Below are positions 29,808 to 38,668 of a stretch of 64,000 nucleotides of DNA, piece after piece. Below the pieces are notes generated by a model that was given only the letters and a program-made list of their open reading frames with translations, had not been told where the DNA came from and made no database searches. Numbering within the stretch: position 1 is the stretch's first letter; each line of letters begins with the position of its first letter. The DNA lies in the NCBI RefSeq assembly GCF_021290385.1, contig NZ_CP089928.1, forward strand, positions 2,526,501 to 2,590,500, read 5' to 3'. The position numbers and the translations under genes are program-made. The DNA comes from Microbulbifer sp. YPW16. Its GTDB lineage: Bacteria > Pseudomonadota > Gammaproteobacteria > Pseudomonadales > Cellvibrionaceae.

Positions 29808-31166
29808 CTATTGATTGCTGTCGGGGATCCACGAGTTGCTTTGAGTGTAGTAGTGGTAATAAAGCAGTAGACTGAAAGATCGTGCACTGATCCACAAAAA
29901 CAGGCTGAACCAAACGCCATGGTTGTCCCACGGACGTGTCAGCCACCATGCGGGAAAGAAAACCAGCACGGTTGCAATAAACATGGTGTCCCGCATTTCC
30001 CGGCTGCGTCCCGCACCGATAAATACCCCATCGAGCAGAAAGCACCACACTGCCAGCAGTGGCAGGGCGCACAGCCAGGGGTAGACCGACCGCGCTTCCA
30101 CCAACACTGATTCCAGGTCGGTAAACAGCGGCAGTATCCATTCCCTGCCCGGTACCAGGATGGCAGTGACCAGCAGCGCGCTGCCCAGTGCCCAGCGGCC
30201 CGCGCTGCGGACAGTTGCGCGGAACGCGGGTTGTGAGCGCCGTGCTATCGCGTCACCCACCAGGGACTCGGTGGCATGGGCGAACCCATCCAGTGCATAA
30301 GAGGTCATCATCAGTAATTGCAGCAGGATAGCGTTGGCTGCGAGTACTGCGTCGCCCTGCGCAGCACCCTGGGCCGTAAAAAAAGTGAGCGTTAAGAGCA
30401 GCAGGCAGGTGCGCACAAACAGGTCGCTGTTGATGCGCAACAGCTCCCGCCATGGACTGCTATCCGCCCAGGGATACAGGCGCGGGTCCCGGAGCCGCCG
30501 GGCAATTTGCCGGTAAATATCGCTACCGATCCCCCGCAGCAGGAAAATACCGCAGCCGAATGCGCAGATATCGGCGCATACCGTTGCCAGCGCTGCCCCG
30601 CGGGCACCCCATCCCAGGCCAATGATAAAGACCACATCCAGCAGGATATTGAGCAGGTTGGCAGCGAGCAGTATCAGCAGTGGCGCGCGGCTGTCCTGGC
30701 GGCCGATAAAGAACCCCAGCAGTGCGAAGTTGGCCAGTACCAGGGGGGCGCTGAAGAGCCGGATCTGCAGGTACGCCTCAGCCTGGGGCGCGGCCGCGGC
30801 ACTCGCATTCATCCATTGCACAATGGTGCCGAGTAAGGGGGACGCGATCGCCAGCAGTGCCAGCCCCAGCACCGCGGCGAGGCACAGCGCCCGCAGCAGC
30901 CAGCCGATACCGCCATCGGAACTGCCGGCGGCCCGGGCCACCAGCCCGGTGGTGCCCATGCGGAGGAAGCCGAAGGCCCACAACAGCATCGACATCACGC
31001 TTGCACCCACGGCCACCCCGGACAGGTAGGTGGGGGAGGGCAGGTGGCCGAGGATTGCGGTATCCACCGCGCCCAGTAGCGGCACGGAGATATTGCTGAG
31101 GATCATCGGCCAGGCCAGCTTCCAGACGCGCTGGCCGGGATCTTCCAGGAGTTGTGACTGCTTCAT
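29808..31166 (-). CDS. MATE-family efflux transporter (DinF-like)
   Basis: Inner-membrane multidrug and toxin extrusion transporter of 452 residues with about twelve hydrophobic segments. MATE signatures include the N-terminal WPMILSNISVPLLGAVDTAI and the middle YALDGFAHATESLVGDAI, typical of the DinF branch. Such carriers export organic cations or toxic compounds in exchange for protons or sodium. No lexA or SOS box is apparent upstream. It is divergent from the cytochrome oxidase operon. Confidence 0.9.
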   Translation of the reverse strand: MKQSQLLEDPGQRVWKLAWPMILSNISVPLLGAVDTAILGHLPSPTYLSGVAVGASVMSMLLWAFGFLRMGTTGLVARAAGSSDGGIGWLLRALCLAAVLGLALLAIASPLLGTIVQWMNASAAAAPQAEAYLQIRLFSAPLVLANFALLGFFIGRQDSRAPLLILLAANLLNILLDVVFIIGLGWGARGAALATVCADICAFGCGIFLLRGIGSDIYRQIARRLRDPRLYPWADSSPWRELLRINSDLFVRTCLLLLTLTFFTAQGAAQGDAVLAANAILLQLLMMTSYALDGFAHATESLVGDAIARRSQPAFRATVRSAGRWALGSALLVTAILVPGREWILPLFTDLESVLVEARSVYPWLCALPLLAVWCFLLDGVFIGAGRSREMRDTMFIATVLVFFPAWWLTRPWDNHGVWFSLFLWISARSFSLLLYYHYYTQSNSWIPDSNQ

Positions 31167-31622
31167 TCACCCGAGACTTAAGTTGGCGGATTCATTGACT
31201 TTTTGCCAGCGATGTGTTCCTTTTGTTGTCGTGCTGCCCCTCTGTGAAGAGGCCGCACCGGCTCTTCCCGGGGGCGGTCCACAGGGCCACACCGGCAGGC
31301 CGGAAAAAAGATGTACTGAGACAGTAATTGCAACAAAAAGAGACGCAGGTTGTTGGTTGTACCTTCCGGACGACGACATCTGAAGTAAAAAATCTTTGGG
31401 AAAAGAATAACAAGTTGCACTGAAGCAGTATCGCGGAGCAGGTTTTTCCCCTGCTGCGCCCAGTGTAAGTAGTCTTGTGTTACTACGCGATGTCCACAAT
31501 TTTTGTGTGGAATTACCCGGAAACCGTGCCCGGCGAGCGCCCGGCCGGCAATGGGGAATCCAGTTATCCGTGAATGCAGCCGATGGCTGATATAAAAACA
31601 AACACACGGAGATCTGTAGGCG
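31167..31622. other. Intergenic region before the cytochrome oxidase operon, with a hairpin
   Basis: 456 bases without a convincing gene between divergent MATE and coxB. A strong hairpin, GCGGAGCAGG (31433-31442) / CCTGCTGCGC (31450-31459) with loop TTTTTCC, one mismatch in ten pairs, lies about 160 bases before coxB and has no following T-run. Promoters for both genes should be here; I cannot place them with confidence. Confidence 0.5.
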
Positions 31623-32768
31623 ATGTTGAAAGGCTTCGATCGGCTGTTCGCCTTGCTGGCAACTTCGCTGCCGGCCTACTCCGCTTTTGCGGAAGTCGAG
31701 GGGGCGGAGCGCTGGGGGGTCAATATGACCCAGGGCGTTACCGAAGTTTCCCGTACCACTTACGACCTGCACATGCTGATCTTCTGGATCTGTGTGGCAA
31801 TCGGCGTGGTCGTCTTCGGGGTGATGTTCTACAGCATGTGGCGTCACCGCAAAAGCAAGGGCTACCGGGCAGCACAGTTCCATGAGAGCACCGCAGTGGA
31901 GCTGGTGTGGACCATTATCCCCACCCTCATCCTGGTGCTGATGGCAATACCCGCCACCAAGACCCTCTACGATATTTACGATACCGGCGAAGCCGACCTC
32001 GATATCATGGTCACCGGTTACCAGTGGAAGTGGAAATACGACTACCTGGGTACCGATGTTTCCTTCTTCTCCAACCTCTCCACACCGCGTTCCCAGGTCG
32101 ACAACCAGTTGCCCAAGGGTGAAAACTACCTGCTCGAGGTAGACGAGCCTGTAGTGGTGCCGGTGGGCAAGAAAATCCGTTTCCTGTTTACTGCCAATGA
32201 CGTGATTCACGCCTGGTGGGTACCGGACCTGGCGGTGAAGAAGGATGCAATCCCCGGCTTTATCAACGATGCCTGGACCCGCATCGACGAACCCGGTATC
32301 TATCGGGGCCAGTGCGCTGAACTCTGCGGCAAGGACCACGGCTTTATGCCGATTGTGGTCAAGGCGGTACCCGAGCAGGAATACGACGCCTGGCTGAACG
32401 AACGGGCGGCCCAGGCAGCCAAGATGCGCGAACTGACGGAAAAGACTTTCGATTTCGATGAGCTCTTCGCCATGGGTGAGAAGGTCTACAACCGCAACTG
32501 CGCCGCCTGCCACCAGCCCAACGGCCAGGGCGTTCCCGGCACCTTCCCTGCCATCGCTGGTTCGCAGGTTGCCACCGGGCCGCTGGACAAGCATCTGAAC
32601 ATGGTCGTTAACGGGTCGTCGAAAAACCCGGCCATGCAGGCCTTCGGCCCGCAGCTTTCCGAGGTGGACATCGCCGCGGTCATCACCTATCAGCGCAATG
32701 CCTTTGGCAACGAAATGGGCGATACCGTGCAGCCCGTCGACATCCTCAATTTTAAGAATAAACAGTAA
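31623..32768 (+). CDS. coxB: Cytochrome c oxidase subunit II with fused cytochrome c domain
   Basis: Electron-entry subunit of aa3-type (caa3-like) oxidase, 381 residues. A signal peptide is followed by two membrane helices (about 45-75 and 90-115), then the CuA domain with ligands in DVIHAWWVPD and GQCAELCGKDHGFM (two Cys, His, Met). A C-terminal class I cytochrome c domain has heme motif CAACHQPNGQG (about 296). The fused heme domain is common in Pseudomonas-type caa3 oxidases. First gene of the operon. Confidence 0.96.
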   Translation: MLKGFDRLFALLATSLPAYSAFAEVEGAERWGVNMTQGVTEVSRTTYDLHMLIFWICVAIGVVVFGVMFYSMWRHRKSKGYRAAQFHESTAVELVWTIIPTLILVLMAIPATKTLYDIYDTGEADLDIMVTGYQWKWKYDYLGTDVSFFSNLSTPRSQVDNQLPKGENYLLEVDEPVVVPVGKKIRFLFTANDVIHAWWVPDLAVKKDAIPGFINDAWTRIDEPGIYRGQCAELCGKDHGFMPIVVKAVPEQEYDAWLNERAAQAAKMRELTEKTFDFDELFAMGEKVYNRNCAACHQPNGQGVPGTFPAIAGSQVATGPLDKHLNMVVNGSSKNPAMQAFGPQLSEVDIAAVITYQRNAFGNEMGDTVQPVDILNFKNKQ

Positions 32769-32792
32769 GCGGGAGCCGAAAGGAGCATTAGT

Positions 32793-34343
32793 ATGGCACA
32801 CGGTCCTAAACCCGGATTCTCCCGGTGGCTCTACACCACCAACCACAAAGACATCGGCAGCATGTACCTCTGGTTCAGCTTCGCCATGTTCCTGCTGGGC
32901 GGCTGCATGGCGCTGGTCATCCGCGCCGAGCTGTTCGAGCCCGGCCTGCAAATCGTGCAGCCGGAATTCTTCAACCAGATGACCACCATGCACGGCCTGA
33001 TCATGGTCTTCGGTGCGGTGATGCCGGCCTTCGTGGGGCTGGCCAACTGGATGATACCGATGATGATCGGGGCACCGGACATGGCCCTGCCGCGCATGAA
33101 CAACTGGAGCTTCTGGATCCTGCCGTTCGCGTTCGCGATGCTGGCTTCCACGCTGTTCATGGATGGTGGCGCACCCAACTTCGGCTGGACTTTCTACGCC
33201 CCACTGTCCACCGAGTACGCACCGCCGAGTACCACCTTCTTTATTTTCTCGATCCATATCATGGGTGCGTCTTCGATCATGGGGGCAATCAATATCATCG
33301 CCACCATCCTCAATATGCGCGCACCGGGTATGACCCTGATGAAGATGCCGCTGTTCGTGTGGACCTGGTTGATTACCGCCTACCTGCTGATCGCGGTAAT
33401 GCCGGTACTGGCGGGCGTGGTCACCATGATGCTGATGGATATTCACTTCGGTACCAGCTTCTTTAGCGCAGCCGGCGGTGGCGATCCGGTGCTGTTCCAG
33501 CATGTGTTCTGGTTCTTCGGCCATCCCGAGGTGTACATCATGATCCTGCCGGCTTTCGGTATCGTGTCGGCGATCATCCCCACCTTCGCGCGCAAGCCAC
33601 TGTTCGGTTACAGCTCCATGGTGTACGCCACCGCATCAATTGCCTTCCTGAGCTTTATCGTGTGGGCGCACCACATGTTTACCGTGGGAATGCCGATTGC
33701 CGGTGAGTTGTTCTTCATGTACGCCACCATGCTGATCGCGGTGCCCACCGGGGTGAAGGTGTTCAACTGGGTGACCACCATGTTCCGTGGCTCCATGACC
33801 TTCGAAACGCCGATGCTGTTCGCGATTGCCTTCGTGATCCTGTTTACCATCGGTGGCTTCTCCGGCCTGATGCTGGCGATCGCACCGGCGGACTTCCAGT
33901 ATCACGATACCTACTTTGTGGTGGCCCACTTCCACTATGTGCTGGTGCCCGGTGCGATCTTCTCGATCACCGCCGGCGTCTACTACTGGCTGCCAAAGTG
34001 GACCGGCAACATGTACAACGAAACCATGGGCAAGGTGCATTTCTGGCTCGCTTTCGTCGGCCTGAACGTGACCTTCTTCCCCATGCACTTCGTCGGCCTG
34101 GCCGGCATGCCGCGGCGGATTCCTGACTACGCGCTACAGTTTGCCGATTTCAACCAGATTGCCAGCGTGGGTGCCTTCCTGTTCGGTGCGGCGCAGATCG
34201 TGTTCCTGTTCAACGTGGTACGCACGGTAATGGGTGGCAAGAAGGCGACCGACGAGGTGTGGGACGATCCGGAAGGCCTGGAGTGGACCGTGGCCTCCCC
34301 GGCGCCCTACCACACCTTCAGCACGCCGCCGGCGGTGCGCTGA
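32793..34343 (+). CDS. coxA: Cytochrome c oxidase subunit I
   Basis: Catalytic subunit holding heme a, heme a3 and CuB, 516 residues with twelve membrane helices. Heme and CuB ligands are seen in MTTMHGLIMVFG, HPEVYIMILP (His-Tyr cross-link), HHMFTVG and HDTYFVVAHFHYV. The K-channel and D-channel regions look complete. It lies 24 bases after coxB with an AGGAG site upstream. Confidence 0.97.
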   Translation: MAHGPKPGFSRWLYTTNHKDIGSMYLWFSFAMFLLGGCMALVIRAELFEPGLQIVQPEFFNQMTTMHGLIMVFGAVMPAFVGLANWMIPMMIGAPDMALPRMNNWSFWILPFAFAMLASTLFMDGGAPNFGWTFYAPLSTEYAPPSTTFFIFSIHIMGASSIMGAINIIATILNMRAPGMTLMKMPLFVWTWLITAYLLIAVMPVLAGVVTMMLMDIHFGTSFFSAAGGGDPVLFQHVFWFFGHPEVYIMILPAFGIVSAIIPTFARKPLFGYSSMVYATASIAFLSFIVWAHHMFTVGMPIAGELFFMYATMLIAVPTGVKVFNWVTTMFRGSMTFETPMLFAIAFVILFTIGGFSGLMLAIAPADFQYHDTYFVVAHFHYVLVPGAIFSITAGVYYWLPKWTGNMYNETMGKVHFWLAFVGLNVTFFPMHFVGLAGMPRRIPDYALQFADFNQIASVGAFLFGAAQIVFLFNVVRTVMGGKKATDEVWDDPEGLEWTVASPAPYHTFSTPPAVR

Positions 34344-34362
34344 AACACGGAGTGGCGCGGCG

Positions 34363-34935
34363 ATGCAACTGAGTGAAAACGCAAAACTCACAGCCAAGCT
34401 GCTGGCCCTGGCCGGCAGCATGCTGGTGTTTGCCATCTTTATCATGCCGCCGCTCTACGACGCCTTCTGTGAAATCACCGGGTTGAATGGCAAGACTGGC
34501 AGCCGTTACGAGGCGGTTCCGGCTGCAGTACAGACCGACCGCAAGGTAAAGGTACAGTTTGTCGCCAGCCACAACGAGAGCATGCCCTGGGATTTCCGCC
34601 CGTCTGTGGTCTCCATGACAGTGCATCCGGGCGAGGCAGTGGACACGGTTTTCCTGGCCCGCAATCCCACCGGCCGCGATATGGTGGGGCAGGCGATACC
34701 GAGCCTGGTGCCATTCAAGGCGGCCGAATATTTTCACAAGACGGAATGCTTCTGTTTTAACCAGCAGACCCTGAAGGCGGGGGAGAGCGCAGAACTGCCG
34801 TTGCGCTTTATTGTCGACCCGGACCTGCCAGCAGGGGTCAACACCATTACACTTTCCTACACGCTGTTCGATGTCACGGAAAAATTTACCCGGAACCTGG
34901 ATAACAAAAATGCCGACTCCGAGCGAGAGGGATAA
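34363..34935 (+). CDS. ctaG: Cytochrome c oxidase copper assembly protein CtaG/Cox11
   Basis: Delivers copper to CuB of subunit I. The 190-residue protein has one N-terminal membrane helix (about residues 12-32) and a periplasmic domain with the copper-binding ECFCFNQQ motif (about 127). ATG 34363, 19 bases after coxA, gives the right N-terminus; the frame is open back into coxA. Confidence 0.94.
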   Translation: MQLSENAKLTAKLLALAGSMLVFAIFIMPPLYDAFCEITGLNGKTGSRYEAVPAAVQTDRKVKVQFVASHNESMPWDFRPSVVSMTVHPGEAVDTVFLARNPTGRDMVGQAIPSLVPFKAAEYFHKTECFCFNQQTLKAGESAELPLRFIVDPDLPAGVNTITLSYTLFDVTEKFTRNLDNKNADSEREG

Positions 34936-34940
34936 AAATT

Positions 34941-35831
34941 ATGGCCAGTGAAAGCAGCTACTATGTGCCCGAGCAGTCCCGGCTGCCAATTTTTGCGACC
35001 ATCGGTCTGTTCCTGACCGCGTTTGGAGCCGCCAACTGGATCAACGGCGGCTCCTCCTATATTTTCTTTATCGGTGCTCTGGCGATGGCCGGCGTACTGT
35101 GGTTCTGGTTTGCCGCAGTGATCCGCGAGAACATGGCTGGGCTGAACAGTGACCAGCTGAAGCGCTCCTACGTCTGGGGCATGGGCTGGTTCATCTTTTC
35201 CGAGGTGATGTTCTTTGCCGCCTTCTTCGGTGCGCTCTATTACATCCGCACCTTTGCGCTGCCCTGGCTGGGCGGGGAAGGTGACCGGGGCGAGTCCAAT
35301 ATGCTGTGGCAGGGTTTCGAGAACACCTGGCCGCTGATGGTAACCCCGGATGCCGCGGTGCATGGCGATGCCGCCAAGGTGGTCGGGCCCAATGACATCA
35401 TCGACCCCTGGCACCTGCCGCTACTGAACACCGTGATCCTGCTCACTTCCAGTGTCACCGTGCATATCGCCCATGTATTCCTGAAGAAGGGCAAGCGCAA
35501 CGCCTTTAACCTGTGGCTGGGACTGACCGTGTTGCTGGGGGCACTGTTCCTGTTCTTCCAGGTGGAGGAATACTATGAGGCCTATGTCCACCTGGGGCTG
35601 ACACTCGAGTCCGGTATTTACGGCACGACCTTCTTTATGCTGACAGGCTTCCACGGTGCGCACGTGACCCTGGGCACCATCATGCTGTTGATCATGTTGC
35701 TGCGCTCGGTCATCGCCCATCACTTCAAGCCGGACGATCACTTTGGCTTCGAGGCTTCCAGCTGGTACTGGCACTTCGTGGATGTAGTCTGGGTAGGCCT
35801 GTTTATTTTTGTATACGTACTCGGCTCCTGA
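34941..35831 (+). CDS. coxC: Cytochrome c oxidase subunit III
   Basis: Seven-helix subunit III, 296 residues. Recognisable parts are FIFSEVMFFAAFFGALYY (about 76), the NTVILLTSSVTVHIAH helix (about 157) and GFHGAHVTLG (about 234) and the C-terminal WYWHFVDVVWV. It starts 5 bases after ctaG. Confidence 0.96.
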   Translation: MASESSYYVPEQSRLPIFATIGLFLTAFGAANWINGGSSYIFFIGALAMAGVLWFWFAAVIRENMAGLNSDQLKRSYVWGMGWFIFSEVMFFAAFFGALYYIRTFALPWLGGEGDRGESNMLWQGFENTWPLMVTPDAAVHGDAAKVVGPNDIIDPWHLPLLNTVILLTSSVTVHIAHVFLKKGKRNAFNLWLGLTVLLGALFLFFQVEEYYEAYVHLGLTLESGIYGTTFFMLTGFHGAHVTLGTIMLLIMLLRSVIAHHFKPDDHFGFEASSWYWHFVDVVWVGLFIFVYVLGS

Positions 35832-35873
35832 GGACTAATGGCGGCCCGCAATGCGGGCCCCGAAAGAGCGGTA

Positions 35874-36098
35874 TCAGTATTTATTGGCCCAGGGAGCAGT
35901 ATTGGAGAGCATGCCGCTGTCAAAGCCATACCAGATGGCAAGCAGCAGCAGGGCAGCCAGGGAAATACGGATACCCAGGGCGTAAAGGGTGCGCTTCGAT
36001 TCTGGGGCGCCCATATCGCGCAAGAGGAAAAACAGCGCGCTGGACAGGCTGGCCAGCACAGCTAAAAACAGAAAGACAATAACGATCTTCAGCCACAT
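35874..36098 (-). CDS. DUF2909-type twin-helix membrane protein
   Basis: 74 residues with two membrane helices (about 2-24 and 45-62) joined by a short charged loop (LRDMGAPESKR). Small proteins of this type are regularly found between coxC and surf1 on the opposite strand in Pseudomonas-like oxidase operons; function unknown, presumably oxidase assembly. The longer upstream frame overlaps surf1 and is not used; the ATG is at 36098. Confidence 0.8.
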   Translation of the reverse strand: MWLKIVIVFLFLAVLASLSSALFFLLRDMGAPESKRTLYALGIRISLAALLLLAIWYGFDSGMLSNTAPWANKY

Positions 36099-36116
36099 TT
36101 GTATTCGCCATTTGTT

Positions 36117-36136
36117 GTAGGGGCCTGTTCGCAGGC
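36117..36136. repeat. UUCG-loop hairpin, REP-like half
   Basis: GCCTG-TTCG-CAGGC (36123-36136) preceded by GTAGGG, 10 bases before the surf1 start. The GTAGG-led hairpin vaguely resembles one half of the REP pair at 2254, and the TTCG loop makes it unusually stable for a 5' leader. Confidence 0.35.
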
Positions 36137-36146
36137 TGGAATCGGC

Positions 36147-36914
36147 ATGACAGTAGAGACCCATCCAGTGCGACCCCGGAAACCTTCCGAGAGGGCCAGT
36201 GTAGCACTGATTTCCAATTGGCCCGTGACGGTGTTCAGCGCACTGTTGCTGCCGGTCCTGGTGGGCCTGGGGCTTTGGCAGCTGGATCGGGCAGCGGAAA
36301 AGCGGGCCCTGGTTACTGCCGTTGACAGTCGCCTCGCCGCCCAGCCGCAGGACCCCAGCCAACTCGCGGACCTGCAGCGCTATATCCCGGTTCGCCTGCT
36401 GGGTTACTTCACCGACGAGTACTTTTACCTGGACAATCGCACGCGTAGCGGTCACGTGGGTTACGAAATCCTCCAGGTTTTTGTGTCCGGTGACCGACGC
36501 TGGCTGGTCAACCGGGGCTGGTTACCGGCGGAACGCAAGCGCTCAGCGCTACCGGAAGTGACCTGGCCCCGGGCGGCGAAAGTGATCACCGGCTTTCTCT
36601 ATCCGGTAGCGCTGGCCGAGGATGAGGCTGCTGCGTCGGCTGTCGCCGGCACAGCGCGAATCCAGGCGGTGGATTCCCGGCTGGCCGACACACTTGACCT
36701 GGCGCAGCCGCAATGGACGATCAGGCTGAGTGCGGACTCGGATACCGCACTGGTCACTGACTGGCACCTGGTCAGCAGCTCGCCGGCACGCCACCTGGCC
36801 TATGCGTGGCAGTGGTTTGCGATGGCGATGGCACTGGTGATTCTGTGGCTGCTGGCGGCCACACGGCTCCCGGCCAGGCTCCGTGGAATTGATCGCCGGC
36901 GGCAAAGAGATTAA
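36147..36914 (+). CDS. SURF1-family cytochrome oxidase assembly protein
   Basis: 255 residues with the SURF1 layout: an N-terminal helix (about 25-45) containing GLGLWQLDRAAEKR, a periplasmic domain with YFYLDNRTRSGHVGYEILQ and LVNRGWLP, and a C-terminal helix (about 220-240). SURF1 proteins help insert heme a into subunit I. ATG 36147 lies after a stable hairpin and 48 bases from the divergent small gene. Confidence 0.92.
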   Translation: MTVETHPVRPRKPSERASVALISNWPVTVFSALLLPVLVGLGLWQLDRAAEKRALVTAVDSRLAAQPQDPSQLADLQRYIPVRLLGYFTDEYFYLDNRTRSGHVGYEILQVFVSGDRRWLVNRGWLPAERKRSALPEVTWPRAAKVITGFLYPVALAEDEAAASAVAGTARIQAVDSRLADTLDLAQPQWTIRLSADSDTALVTDWHLVSSSPARHLAYAWQWFAMAMALVILWLLAATRLPARLRGIDRRRQRD

Positions 36915-36956
36915 CCGGCTCGAGAATAATGAAAACAGACAAGAGGTAACCTAGCC

Positions 36957-37589
36957 GTGACCCAGAGCAACGATACCCACCGTGAAATCAGCGAAGATGC
37001 CCCGCCCCGGTCCCGCCGGTTGCAGGCCCTGTCCGTGGTAGCCTCGGTAGTGCTGCCTATTGCGGCCGCCTACATCGTCTTCTACACCGGCGTGGGTATG
37101 CCCGATGCCACCGTGAACGAGGGCAGCCTGCTGGAGCCGCCGCGCAATATCCAGTCACTGCCGCTGATGGAGCAGGGCCGGGCCCCGCTGCAACTGGAGG
37201 CGGAAGAGCCCAAGTGGCGCTACCTGATTGTGCCGGGGCAGGATTGCGATAACGCCTGTGAGGAGCTGCTGTACACCAGCCGCCAGGTTCACGTCCGGCT
37301 CGGGGAGAAGGCCCGCCGGGTCGAGCGCCTGCTGGTCAACACTGCACCGCTCAGCCCGGAGCGCCGCGAGCAGCTGGCAGAAAAGCACCCGCGCCTGCGA
37401 TTCGTGACCCTGCCTGCGGCGCAGCTGGACAGCCTGCTGCAGGGTACCAGTCACAGCACCATCGATTATCCCAGTGCGCTGCTGGTGGACCAGCAGGGTT
37501 ACGCAATGATGGTTTACAACAATGAACACAGCGGCAACCAGCTGCTGAAAGATATCAAGCGACTGCTGAAGTACTCCTACGAGCAGTAA
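36957..37589 (+). CDS. SCO-like thioredoxin-fold protein of the oxidase operon
   Basis: 210 residues, one N-terminal membrane helix (about 25-45) and a periplasmic domain with a CxxxC pair (QDCDNACEEL, about residue 98), the spacing used by SCO copper chaperones, and the strand pair YPSALLVDQQGYAMMVY near the end. The SCO His is not in its usual context (a TSHSTIDYP segment is the nearest candidate). Proteins at this place are usually annotated as hypothetical; I infer a copper or thiol role in oxidase assembly. GTG start at 36957 with GAGGT upstream. Confidence 0.72.
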   Translation: MTQSNDTHREISEDAPPRSRRLQALSVVASVVLPIAAAYIVFYTGVGMPDATVNEGSLLEPPRNIQSLPLMEQGRAPLQLEAEEPKWRYLIVPGQDCDNACEELLYTSRQVHVRLGEKARRVERLLVNTAPLSPERREQLAEKHPRLRFVTLPAAQLDSLLQGTSHSTIDYPSALLVDQQGYAMMVYNNEHSGNQLLKDIKRLLKYSYEQ

Positions 37590-37602
37590 GCCGGAGAATT
37601 GC

Positions 37603-38643
37603 ATGCGCCAATACCAACCCGACCCGGACTATAACCCACGCAATGACTGGCGACTGCGGGTCGCCATGGCCGGTACCCTGCTGGCAGTGGTGGTGGTGGT
37701 CCTGGGTGCATTCACGCGGCTGGTGGATGCCGGTCTGGGCTGTCCTGACTGGCCTGGCTGTTACGGCCACCTGACCTGGCCGGACGAAGTGCACGAGATC
37801 GAGAGTGCCAATGCCGCCTTCCCGGATAGCCCGGTGGCCACGGACAAGACCTGGCCGGAAATGGTGCACCGCTATTTTGCCGGGGCACTACTGCTGCTGG
37901 TTGCAGGGCTGACCGTGATGGCCTGGCGCCGGCGGGGGCAGCGGGGTTTCCTGCATACCCATTTCCTGCTTGGCCTGATCATCCTGCAGGCCGCGTTCGG
38001 TATGTGGACAGTGACGCTCAAGCTCTGGCCCCAGGTGGTCACCGCCCACTTGCTCGGGGGTATGGCGACCCTGTCCTTGCTGTGGCTGTTGGTTGAACGC
38101 CTGCGTTACCGCAAGCGACTGATTCCGGTACATGAGTTCCGGCGGTTGCAGAAAATCCGGCCGCTGGCGATTGTCGCCGTGGTGGCAGTTTCATTGCAGA
38201 TTGCGCTCGGGGGCTGGACCAGCTCCAACTATGCCGCGCTGGCGTGTGCCGACTTCCCCACCTGCCATGGCGAGTGGTGGCCGGCGATGGATTTCAGCCA
38301 GGGTTTTAACGTGGCGCAGCACATCGGTCCCAATTACCTGGGGGGTGCCCTGGAGAGCGATGCCCGCACCGCAATCCATATTACCCACCGCCTGGGTGCG
38401 CTGGTTGTCAGCGCGATAGTCCTGTTGCTGGCGGCACTGGCATGGCGGGCAGGTTCGCGGCGCTGGGCTGTAGGCCTGGCCGGGGTGCTGCTGCTGCAGG
38501 TATCACTGGGTATAGCCAATGTGGTGATGTCACTGCCACTGCCGGTGGCCGTGGCGCACAATGCCGGTGCCGCGTTACTGCTACTCGGGCTGCTCACCTT
38601 CTGTTACCGTATCCAGACGGCCCAGCCGCGAATGAAAAAATAA
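37603..38643 (+). CDS. ctaA: Heme A synthase CtaA
   Basis: Oxidises heme O to heme A for the aa3 oxidase. 346 residues, eight membrane helices, with heme-ligand His in MVHRYFAGALL, THFLLGLIILQ, NVAQHIGPNYLGG and ITHRLGALV, and the Cys pair in the first extracellular loop (LGCPDWPGCYG). It lies 13 bases after the SCO-like gene and just before ctaB. Confidence 0.95.
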   Translation: MRQYQPDPDYNPRNDWRLRVAMAGTLLAVVVVVLGAFTRLVDAGLGCPDWPGCYGHLTWPDEVHEIESANAAFPDSPVATDKTWPEMVHRYFAGALLLLVAGLTVMAWRRRGQRGFLHTHFLLGLIILQAAFGMWTVTLKLWPQVVTAHLLGGMATLSLLWLLVERLRYRKRLIPVHEFRRLQKIRPLAIVAVVAVSLQIALGGWTSSNYAALACADFPTCHGEWWPAMDFSQGFNVAQHIGPNYLGGALESDARTAIHITHRLGALVVSAIVLLLAALAWRAGSRRWAVGLAGVLLLQVSLGIANVVMSLPLPVAVAHNAGAALLLLGLLTFCYRIQTAQPRMKK

Positions 38644-38668
38644 TAACGAAGTACAAAGAGGTGAAACC

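Noticed and set aside
31167-33524. 785-codon open frame on the minus strand across the cox promoter, coxB and part of coxA
   Set aside because: It is antisense to clear oxidase subunits, His/Gly/Gln-rich as expected from the complement of GC-rich genes, and has no domain.
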